Source: CAYUBI01 sp964443005
Lineage (GTDB): Bacteria; Margulisbacteria; Riflemargulisbacteria; GWF2-35-9; CAYUBI01
Length of the DNA: 20,339 nucleotides
Assembly (NCBI GenBank): GCA_964443005.1
Contig: CAYUBI010000038.1
Coordinates: 1-20,339 of the forward strand
Direction: 5' to 3'
Made by a program: the position numbers and the translations under genes. Shown here one piece after another: positions 1 to 6,169 of this stretch; position 1 is the first letter of the stretch, and every line of letters begins with the position of its first letter. The notes beneath the pieces were generated by a model that ran no database searches, was not told where the DNA came from, and saw only the letters and a program-made list of their open reading frames with translations.

Positions 1-31
1 CTGTTGGGTCGAATTTTAATCATTTTTGTTT

Positions 32-37
32 TATAAT
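32..37 (+). promoter_or_regulatory. candidate -10 box of the M20 peptidase gene
   Basis: A perfect TATAAT lies at 32-37 and the gene's ATG is at 44, only six bases further on. No Shine-Dalgarno sequence lies between them. If this box is used, transcription would start at or within a base or two of the ATG, giving a leaderless mRNA. The matching -35 region (around 9-14) is weak, and the left window edge limits what can be seen. Confidence 0.4.
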
Positions 38-43
38 ATAAAC

Positions 44-1129
44 ATGAATAGTTCCTTTATTAAACGTGATCGTATTATTAATTCATTTCTTGATTTAGTT
101 CGGATTGACAGCGAATCTGGACATGAATCTGCATTACGGGATTACTTAATTCAACAGTTTGTGGCTTTAGGCCTTGGGGTTCGTGTTGATAAAAAGGGTA
201 ATCTGATTGCTATTAAAAAAGGGACGATTCCGTCGACAATTTTGTTGTCAACGCACATGGATACTGTTGCACCTGGTTGTAGTATTAAACCAGTTGTAAC
301 TAAGTTTGTTATTCGATCTGATGGAACGACTATTTTGGGCAGTGATGACAAATCTGGGATTGCAGAAGTTCTTGAAGTGCTAGCTATCCTTCAGGAGCAA
401 AATATGGCGTATCCTACCTTGAAAATTGTTTGTACTGTTGAAGAAGAAATTGGCGTTAAAGGCGCTCGAGCGCTTCATGGAATCACAGCTGATTATGGAT
501 TTGTTTTAGATGTAGATGGCCCGATTGGCCGTGTTGTGAATGCTGCGCCTTCGCATGAACGGTTTGAAATCTCAATTATAGGGAAAGCTGCTCATGCTGG
601 GATCGCACCCGAAAAGGGTATTCATGCAATTCAGGTTGCCTCACGTGCTATTGCTACACTTGATATGGGAAGATTGAATGCAGACACTACCATGAATATT
701 GGAATCATTCACGGTGGGCGAGCAACCAATATTGTGCCTGATATGGTAACAATTGAAGGTGAAGTACGTAGTCATCGCGAAGATGAACTGAATAAGGTTA
801 TAAAAACAATTCATCATGTTTTTGAGCAAGAAGCAAATCGAGGCCATGCGAAATTGGTCTTTCGTCATTGTCGTGAGTACAATTCATTTTATGTGCCAGT
901 TGATCATAAGGTTGTTGTTGCTTGTCAACAAGCTGCAAAAAGTTGCAAATTACCTTTTTTGTTGGAGTCTTCGAACGGGGGTAGTGATGCTAATTTTATT
1001 AATACTTGCGGCATTCCTACAGTTGTTTTAAGTACTGGAATGCGAAATGTTCATTCTGTTAACGAAAGTATTCGTATTGTTGATATGCTGAATGCTACTA
1101 GATTTTTACTGACGTTAGTAACGCAGTAA
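44..1129 (+). CDS. PepT-like M20 family metallopeptidase
   Basis: Predicted cytosolic zinc aminopeptidase of the M20 family, tripeptidase T-like subgroup, which removes N-terminal residues from short peptides. The 361 residues show the two-metal site in order: STHMD with H71 and D73, GSDDKSG with bridging D101, the catalytic pair in TVEEEIG (E133/E134), DVDG at about 156-159 and a late ligand in NVHSVNE (H337). The insert dimerisation domain (about 175-285) carries HAGIAPEKG and GGRATNIVPD. I chose the ATG at 44 over an in-frame TTG at 26 because the six extra residues are not family-like. No ribosome-binding site precedes either start. It stands alone, convergent with the chemoreceptor gene, and its last 35 bases form one arm of a long hairpin. 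Family assignment is firm; exact substrate is not. Confidence 0.88.
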   Translation: MNSSFIKRDRIINSFLDLVRIDSESGHESALRDYLIQQFVALGLGVRVDKKGNLIAIKKGTIPSTILLSTHMDTVAPGCSIKPVVTKFVIRSDGTTILGSDDKSGIAEVLEVLAILQEQNMAYPTLKIVCTVEEEIGVKGARALHGITADYGFVLDVDGPIGRVVNAAPSHERFEISIIGKAAHAGIAPEKGIHAIQVASRAIATLDMGRLNADTTMNIGIIHGGRATNIVPDMVTIEGEVRSHREDELNKVIKTIHHVFEQEANRGHAKLVFRHCREYNSFYVPVDHKVVVACQQAAKSCKLPFLLESSNGGSDANFINTCGIPTVVLSTGMRNVHSVNESIRIVDMLNATRFLLTLVTQ

Positions 1130-1140
1130 AAATCTAGTAG
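1095..1140. terminator. 46-nt hairpin between convergent genes, possible bidirectional terminator
   Basis: Arms at 1095-1111 and 1124-1140 are perfect 17-bp inverted repeats. The 12-nt middle contains a further CGTTA/TAACG pair, so the whole folds as about 22 base pairs with a single bulged A and a minimal loop. The left arm lies inside the end of the peptidase coding sequence and the stop codon (1127-1129) is in the right arm. The T run is in the left arm and the A run in the right arm, so neither strand has the usual U tract after the stem. Stopping both transcripts is plausible from position but not canonical. Confidence 0.55.
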
Positions 1141-1149
1141 TCAGAGGGC

Positions 1150-3135
1150 TTAAATCTTAAATCTTGCGATTTCTTCTTTGGTTGTATTTGCCATTGAAAC
1201 AAGATCTGCAGCTACTGCAGAAATTTCTTCTGCTGCTGCTGCATTATTTTCTGCTGTTTTATCTAAGTCACCAACATGCTTATTCACTTCTTTGATGAGT
1301 AAACGTTGTTGTTCCATTTCACTGACAATTTTTGTTAACATAACTTCATTTTCTTTGGAAACTCCAGTGATGACATCCATGTTTTTGTCAACATCTCCAG
1401 ATTTACCAACAGCTTGGTTAACAAGGCGCACAGTTTCTTCAATTAATTTACTGATTTCACCGACTGATTCAGATGAGTTTTCTGCCAGTTTTCGTACTTC
1501 ATCTGCAACTACTGCAAATCCTTTGCCTAATTCTCCTGCTCGAGCAGCTTCAATCGCTGCATTCAGTGCTAGCAGATTCGTTTGTTTTGCAATGCCGCCA
1601 ATGACTTCAGTAATTGCATTAACGCTTTGGCTACTAGTAGATACTGCCTGAATGATTGCAAGCATTTCTCCCATTTGTCGTTTGCCATCCATCGTAACTG
1701 AAACAGATTTTCGTGCTAATTCAGTTGCATGCAATGTATTAACTGTAACTTCCGAAATTCCTTTATCTGATTCATTAATTGCTTTCACGACTTCTGAAAT
1801 TGCATTGACTTGATTTTGGGAACCATCTGCAACCTGAGTGACTGCTGTGCTTGTTTGTGTTGCAGAATCTGCAACATGAAGCACATTATCCATTACATTT
1901 CGTAACGTATTTGTAATGGCATCTAACGATTTATTAATACTATCTTTTAGCACGTGTAATGAACCCGTTGTTTCTACATTGACTCTGCCAGTTAAATTGC
2001 TATTTGCTACGCTATTCATGACATCACTAATATTTCCGATGATTTTTGACAATGAGCTCATGACAGTATTGATTCGGTTTTTTAGTTCATTAAATGAACC
2101 TTTCATTTCGCCTTCAATATGATCGCCAAATTCACCTTTTGCCATTGCATCCATTATTTTGATTACACTACCAACTGCCTGGTTAATGCTGGAAATAGAT
2201 GTATTAATATAGGTTTTTAATGTGTTCATATCTCCTTTCATTGTTGCCTGAATTTGAATGTTGAAATTTCCTTCTGATAATCCAGCCATAGCTTGATTGA
2301 TTTGAGTGATTGCAATTTCAATTGTATCAATTAGTCCGTTAAAAGCACGAGAGATTTGTCCGATTTCGTCTTCAGTCGTAACGTCAATACGTTTCGAAAA
2401 ATCTCCATTTTCTTCGACTGCTCTTACAAACTGCGTTAATCGTGTGATTGGCGAAATGATATTTCGTGCGATAAATACAGTGATAATTATTGCTAAAACC
2501 ACGGAAATTAAAAAACACGAAACAAAAATCATATTAATAATGAGATACCTTTGATTAGATGCTGTTAGTTCTTCAATACGTAGTTTTTCTTCAAGTTGTT
2601 GTAGTGAGGTGAGTGTCATGTTTAATTTATCAAAGGCCATTCGTGTATTTCCCAAAAATGTTAAGGCTGAATTTGTATCTGTTGCAAGCATTTCAAGAAC
2701 ATCTTTAAGGCTTTTTTGATAATCAAGGAATTGCTTTGATATTTGTTCACTAATGTTTTTTTCTTCTTTATTTAGATTGGGAAGTTGAATTAAACCTGTA
2801 ACAATTGATTCGCAAACTTTAACCTTTTTATTTAACTCGCTAATTGATTTGCTTTGTTCTGTTTCATCATATCCAGCAAAACCTTGTGTAATAGTTTTAT
2901 ACATGTCTCGATTGCTTCGTTCTAACATAGTTTGTAAACTAGCAGCTGTAGCATGATGTTCGAATCGTATTGAAATATCTTTAGTTGCTTGATTTACTTG
3001 ATTTAAACTGACATACGATACTGCTGAAATAATAAATAGAAAAACTAATACAATAGTTGGAGGAATTAATATTTTTTTAAATAATGTCCAACGAGATAAA
3101 ATATTACTTAGTGTGAACGTTGAACCCGATGCCAT
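1150..3135 (-). CDS. methyl-accepting chemotaxis protein with a four-HAMP array
   Basis: Transmembrane chemoreceptor of 661 residues that would signal to a CheA/CheW array. Topology: TM1 at about 22-44, a helical periplasmic sensor at about 45-196 (four-helix-bundle-like, no Cache fold seen), TM2 at about 197-223, then a HAMP domain at about 224-276. Three further HAMP-like units follow in tandem, recognisable by the recurring pattern of a GNF/GEF/SNL turn, a TMKG/EMKG/ETTG step and an LKxxIN helix (about 281-318, 328-364, 372-408). The signalling hairpin contains the conserved tip AIEAARAGELGKGFAVVADE at about 527-546, with Leu where Gln is usual. The ATG at 3135 has an AGGGGG ribosome-binding site. 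No che genes are in the window. The neighbouring Cache protein upstream may be functionally linked. Confidence 0.93.
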   Translation of the reverse strand: MASGSTFTLSNILSRWTLFKKILIPPTIVLVFLFIISAVSYVSLNQVNQATKDISIRFEHHATAASLQTMLERSNRDMYKTITQGFAGYDETEQSKSISELNKKVKVCESIVTGLIQLPNLNKEEKNISEQISKQFLDYQKSLKDVLEMLATDTNSALTFLGNTRMAFDKLNMTLTSLQQLEEKLRIEELTASNQRYLIINMIFVSCFLISVVLAIIITVFIARNIISPITRLTQFVRAVEENGDFSKRIDVTTEDEIGQISRAFNGLIDTIEIAITQINQAMAGLSEGNFNIQIQATMKGDMNTLKTYINTSISSINQAVGSVIKIMDAMAKGEFGDHIEGEMKGSFNELKNRINTVMSSLSKIIGNISDVMNSVANSNLTGRVNVETTGSLHVLKDSINKSLDAITNTLRNVMDNVLHVADSATQTSTAVTQVADGSQNQVNAISEVVKAINESDKGISEVTVNTLHATELARKSVSVTMDGKRQMGEMLAIIQAVSTSSQSVNAITEVIGGIAKQTNLLALNAAIEAARAGELGKGFAVVADEVRKLAENSSESVGEISKLIEETVRLVNQAVGKSGDVDKNMDVITGVSKENEVMLTKIVSEMEQQRLLIKEVNKHVGDLDKTAENNAAAAEEISAVAADLVSMANTTKEEIARFKI

Positions 3136-3167
3136 GATTTCCCCCTAATAATTTAGTCGTAATAATA

Positions 3168-3205
3168 AATTACGTTGCATAGTAACTGTGCTATGCAACG
3201 TAATT
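3168..3205 (-). terminator. hairpin terminator after the Cache gene
   Basis: Perfect 15-bp inverted repeats at 3168-3182 and 3191-3205 enclose an 8-nt loop. On the - strand the stem is followed by the T-rich stretch TTTATTATTA. It sits 18 bases after the stop of the Cache gene and before the chemoreceptor start, so it probably ends or attenuates transcription between the two. The tail is broken by As, so it may be only partly efficient. Confidence 0.6.
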
Positions 3206-3223
3206 GTTTCAATTTAACCTGAC

Positions 3224-3736
3224 TTATTCTTCTGTCATGTACGCGCCACAACCGATAAAACTATCGTTATTGATGCGTTTGATAAAAGCTGCTTTTTGAG
3301 CCATCTTTTTGGTTGTTGGGTGGGTCCAATAATATACAACCCAACCTTCTCCAGACTTTGACATTGCTGTTTTAACAAATTCTCGTGTAAAGAAATTGCC
3401 TTTGTGGTCAGGAATATCTGTCATATCTTTGCCAACTAATTTTGGATTAATGGCATGAACTGTGATAACGCCACGTTTTTCTGCTTTTCCATCTTTATCT
3501 TTTCCATCAGCAAGTTCATATGCAAATATATAGTCATCGCCGCGGACAAATTTCCCATCTTTTTTTTGCATTTCTATATAAGTAGCATCTTTGCCATTCT
3601 TTTGAATAGCAGCAAATGCTTCCATAATTAAACTTTTAACTTCAACTTTTTTCGCTTCAATTGCTTTTTCATCAACAGCAGCGAATGTTAAAACAGATGC
3701 AAACATCATTAATGTTAAGATTGCAATTTTTTTCAT
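3224..3736 (-). CDS. secreted single-Cache-domain protein
   Basis: A 170-residue protein with a signal peptide (about 1-19, MKKIAILTLMMFASVLTFA) and a single mature domain resembling the sCache_2 sensor fold. Recognisable elements are the VKSLIMEAFAAIQKNGKDAT helix, FVRGDDYIFAYE, ITVHAINPKLVGKDMTDIPD, then FTREFVKTAMSKSGEGWVVYYWTHP and the closing KAAFIKRINNDSFIGCGAYM. Such domains bind small ligands, often carboxylates or amines, and normally form the sensor part of chemoreceptors or kinases. Here there is no membrane or signalling part, so it would be a free periplasmic (or lipid-unanchored) binding protein. The ATG at 3736 has a GGAG ribosome-binding site. It precedes the chemoreceptor gene on the same strand. 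Ligand unknown. Confidence 0.8.
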   Translation of the reverse strand: MKKIAILTLMMFASVLTFAAVDEKAIEAKKVEVKSLIMEAFAAIQKNGKDATYIEMQKKDGKFVRGDDYIFAYELADGKDKDGKAEKRGVITVHAINPKLVGKDMTDIPDHKGNFFTREFVKTAMSKSGEGWVVYYWTHPTTKKMAQKAAFIKRINNDSFIGCGAYMTEE

Positions 3737-3932
3737 AATATCTCCTTGGGTATATTTTTTTCAAACCTTTTTCTCTATTTAATCAATCATTTCCGTATTT
3801 ATTGAAATCTAAACTCATCACCCCCCCCTTTTCTATTAATGTTTTTTTTATCACATATTTATAATATATTAAATTAATGTTTTTTCGTCAATAGATTTGA
3901 CATATATTCTAATTTTGTATTAAAGTAGATTG
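3737..3932. other. divergent intergenic region with poly-C tract and direct repeat
   Basis: This AT-rich spacer drives the Cache gene leftwards and the small repeat protein rightwards. It holds a run of eight Cs at 3821-3828, unusual in this base composition. A 13-base direct repeat ATTAATGTTTTTT is seen at 3835-3847 and 3873-3885. I see no small gene in it. The C run lies about 85 bases from the Cache start codon and about 105 from the other start codon, close enough to affect promoter spacing on either side. Confidence 0.55.
3897..3925 (+). promoter_or_regulatory. candidate promoter of the small repeat-protein gene
   Basis: A consensus -35 TTGACA lies at 3897-3902. A weak -10 can be drawn as TTAAAG at 3920-3925 (17-bp spacer) or TATTAA at 3918-3923 (15-bp spacer). 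Either places the transcription start close to the ATG at 3933, and no Shine-Dalgarno is present, so this transcript also looks leaderless. Confidence 0.45.
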
Positions 3933-4343
3933 ATGAACCGATATTTTTTATGTTTAATAATTTTGTTTTCGTTTGCTTGGGCAACAAATAGTTACCATGG
4001 AGAAACAGAAATTTATACGTTTGATGTGACAAGTTCGGAATATGTAGCTCATGGTACGTTGAAAAGTATTATTCATTATGATCAGGCGCATAATCCACGT
4101 CAAGCAGTTCTTTATCATACACGTGAGTCTTGTCAAAAGGATGGAATTTATATGACAGTGATTTATTATACAATTGAGGGCAAAAAGAAGAAAGGCGTGC
4201 TTTACCATACAAAAGAAAATTCGCAGCGAACCAATATTATTCAGGAAACAATTGTATATTTTTCAAATGGAACGAAAAAAAAGGTTGAAATCATACGTAA
4301 GAATAAATTGGGACAACTTTTTAGTGAAGTTAGTGCGAATTAG
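3933..4343 (+). CDS. small secreted protein with a 30-residue tandem repeat
   Basis: I do not recognise a family for this 136-residue protein. Residues 1-17 form a signal peptide (MNRYFLCLIILFSFAWA). The mature part is highly basic near the C-terminus. Residues 58-87 and 88-117 are two copies of a 30-residue repeat of the form xVLYHTxExxQ...I..TxxY...G.KKK, with residues 42-57 possibly a decayed earlier copy. The alternating hydrophobic pattern suggests beta strands, somewhat like repeat proteins that stack short hairpins. I use the ATG at 3933 rather than the TTG directly before it. It stands alone between a divergent Cache gene and a convergent toxin gene. Real gene status rests on the signal peptide, promoter and conserved repeat. 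Confidence 0.65.
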   Translation: MNRYFLCLIILFSFAWATNSYHGETEIYTFDVTSSEYVAHGTLKSIIHYDQAHNPRQAVLYHTRESCQKDGIYMTVIYYTIEGKKKKGVLYHTKENSQRTNIIQETIVYFSNGTKKKVEIIRKNKLGQLFSEVSAN

Positions 4344-4359
4344 GTCATTTGACGTTTAA

Positions 4360-4782
4360 TTAGGAGTCTTGATTTTGAGTCTTTTGTTCGTTGCATAAGC
4401 GCTTCAGCTTTGCGTCAAAGGTATGCAATGGAATGTTTTGAATGATGGATGTCGCATATAACATACAATCCACAAAATCGAGTTGATGTGAGCTCCATGT
4501 GTCCAAAGCAAGAAAAAGATGATCTTTCTGTGGACATATAATCCCTTTATAAAGTAATAGGCCTTTTAGTGAAGAGGCTACATCAGATTTCGCAATGTCA
4601 TAACCATGCGATAAAACATAGACGCATTCAGCAATAACGGCATCTAAAACAATAGCGTGTTGATCTCCTGTTCTTATCAGATCAAAAAAAACTTGAACAA
4701 TTGAGTTGAATTTTGGATCATTCAGAAGTAGATAGCGTAAAATGTAGTTGGTATCAATTAAAAACGATTTACTGTTTGTCAC
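4360..4782 (-). CDS. PIN-domain toxin (VapC-like ribonuclease)
   Basis: Predicted PIN-fold endoribonuclease toxin of about 140 residues. The acidic site is visible: FLIDTNYILRYLL (first Asp, near the N-terminus), LDAVIAECVYVLSHG (Glu), QLDFVDCMLYA (Asp) and HTFDAKL (last Asp). I start it at the GTG at 4782, giving MTNSKSFLIDTNY, the usual short lead before the first Asp. A longer TTG start at 4821 would add 13 basic residues and overlap the antitoxin by 53 rather than 14 bases. It directly follows the AbrB-type gene, so the two form a toxin-antitoxin pair. An unpaired role in RNA processing is the alternative. Confidence 0.8.
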   Translation of the reverse strand: MTNSKSFLIDTNYILRYLLLNDPKFNSIVQVFFDLIRTGDQHAIVLDAVIAECVYVLSHGYDIAKSDVASSLKGLLLYKGIICPQKDHLFLALDTWSSHQLDFVDCMLYATSIIQNIPLHTFDAKLKRLCNEQKTQNQDS

Positions 4783-4993
4783 TGGCGACAGTTTCCCACG
4801 CTTTTTTTCTTGCCTGATCAAATGGGATGTTTTTTGCTAATTTTTTTAGTGATCCGCCAACATTGTCTATCGGGTTCAAAATTATTCCTTGTTTCGTAAG
4901 ATGAATTTGAATAATGTTCGATGTCATTTGTTTGCGAATATTGTGCGGAATCGTGATTTGTCCTTTTTGTGTCATTTTAATTGTTTTTATCAT
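4769..4993 (-). CDS. AbrB/MazE-fold antitoxin
   Basis: A 74-residue protein whose first half is a swapped-hairpin AbrB DNA-binding domain (KMTQKGQITIPHNIRKQM, then a second strand pair IIQIHLTKQGIILNP). The C-terminal half (about 45-74) is the likely toxin-binding tail. It would bind the PIN partner and autoregulate the promoter. The ATG at 4993 has a GGAGA ribosome-binding site at 5001-5005 (complement); a second in-frame ATG at residue 7 is possible. Its end overlaps the toxin start, as expected for coupled translation. Confidence 0.8.
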   Translation of the reverse strand: MIKTIKMTQKGQITIPHNIRKQMTSNIIQIHLTKQGIILNPIDNVGGSLKKLAKNIPFDQARKKAWETVASDKQ

Positions 4994-5047
4994 ATTTTAT
5001 TCTCCATACGTATTTCAATTATGCCATCATGATTGATTTGTTATCCA

Positions 5048-5076
5048 ATTATATTTTATCATACTTTTTTTGAAAG
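5048..5076 (-). promoter_or_regulatory. candidate promoter of the toxin-antitoxin pair
   Basis: On the - strand a perfect TATAAT (5053 to 5048) is preceded after 16 bases by a weak -35 TTTCAA. It would start transcription near 5041 and give a leader of roughly 48 bases ahead of the antitoxin. An ATCATGAT palindrome at about 5027-5034 could be an operator. No terminator is evident after the AI-2E permease gene, so read-through from the long upstream operon is also possible. Confidence 0.3.
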
Positions 5077-5098
5077 GCAAAATTGGTTGATAAACTCA

Positions 5099-6169
5099 TT
5101 ATACAATAGTTGCATGCCGGTAATGCCGCGCGAATTGGTTCCAGATCGCTACAAATAAGGATGCGATCACTGGGCCAAGGATAAAACCAACAACCCCTAA
5201 ACTGGCGAGTCCACCAATTGTAGAAAGTAATACAATCGCTGGATGAAGTCCTCCTTTGCGGCCAACTAGGTAAGGTTTAAGATAATGCTGAGTAATAAAC
5301 GTTCCGCAGTATCCAATGATGATAATCGCTAGTCCTGGCATCGTTTTTCCAGATGCAATCAAAATGACCCCTGTAGGCAAAAAAACGGAATTAATTCCGA
5401 TTAATGGAAGCAAGGATAACATTGACATCATAACACCCCAGAACACTGGATGAGGAAGATGGAAAATGATAAATAGAATACCGCCAAATATGCCTTCAAT
5501 TGCGCCAATAATAACGGTTCCCAATAATGTAGCATCAACAATTTTTGTGATTTCAGCAAATAATTCTTTAGCATCATGTTCTTTGATGGGCGAAACTTTT
5601 AAAATATGTGTAATAAATTTATCTGCATCAATCAGTAAAAAAAACATTAAAATAATGGTAATGAAAACGTGAAAAACAACGAGTGAAATATTGAGTACAA
5701 TTTGCCGAATGACATGAAAACTAACGCTCGTTACTTTTGAAAATAGTGTTGGTAAGCGGCTTTTTAATTCAAGATTATCTAAAGCAGGTAAGTAGCTTTG
5801 TAAAAAACTGTATCGTTCCAAATAATGTTGCCATTTGTTGATTGAGAGTAGTTGATGCAGTGCTGGAACATGTGCTTTGACTGTGAGGTATAAGAGCGTT
5901 AATTCACGTGATAATAATATTGAAATAATGACTAACGGAATAATAATGAAAAATAAAGCAAAAAAAATGGATGTAAATGAGGCAAGGCTGGTTGGGAAAT
6001 GCCATTTTTCATTTAGAAATTTATAAAGTCCACTGAACAAATGTGCAAGAATGGCTGCAAGAATTATATCGACTACGAAATATGAAATAACTTTATAAAA
6101 AGCTAGAGATAAGACAATAAGTAGAATAAAAAATGCATAATCAGCAATATCAAATTCTCTTTTCATCAT
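5099..6169 (-). CDS. AI-2E family (UPF0118) membrane permease
   Basis: A 356-residue polytopic inner-membrane protein of the autoinducer-2 exporter-like family. About eight membrane segments are visible: a paired set at the N-terminus (about 12-50 and 60-87), a large soluble loop at about 90-150, then helices from about 155 onwards. Family signs include the IVVDIILAAILAHLF-type second helix, the late GCGTFITQHYLKPYLVGRKGGLHPAIVLLSTIGGLASLGVVGFILGP-like region (about 283-332, here GYCGTFITQHYLKPYLVG) and LGPVIASL. Members include exporters of AI-2 and Na+/H+ antiporters, so the substrate cannot be set. Its ATG overlaps the preceding stop (ATGA), implying translational coupling to the MEMO1-AMMECR1 gene. 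Confidence 0.88.
   Translation of the reverse strand: MMKREFDIADYAFFILLIVLSLAFYKVISYFVVDIILAAILAHLFSGLYKFLNEKWHFPTSLASFTSIFFALFFIIIPLVIISILLSRELTLLYLTVKAHVPALHQLLSINKWQHYLERYSFLQSYLPALDNLELKSRLPTLFSKVTSVSFHVIRQIVLNISLVVFHVFITIILMFFLLIDADKFITHILKVSPIKEHDAKELFAEITKIVDATLLGTVIIGAIEGIFGGILFIIFHLPHPVFWGVMMSMLSLLPLIGINSVFLPTGVILIASGKTMPGLAIIIIGYCGTFITQHYLKPYLVGRKGGLHPAIVLLSTIGGLASLGVVGFILGPVIASLFVAIWNQFARHYRHATIV

Noticed and set aside
26..43. TTG at 26 as start of the M20 peptidase
   Set aside because: It only adds six non-family residues and has no ribosome-binding site; the ATG at 44 is a better start.
1178..1651. 157-residue open frame on the + strand inside the chemoreceptor
   Set aside because: It is the antisense of the conserved signalling domain, whose Ala/Ser/Glu-rich codons keep the other strand open; no start signals or homology.
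4783..4821. Longer PIN toxin from TTG at 4821
   Set aside because: The added basic 13 residues are unlike PIN N-termini and would overlap the antitoxin by 53 bases; the GTG at 4782 fits the family.
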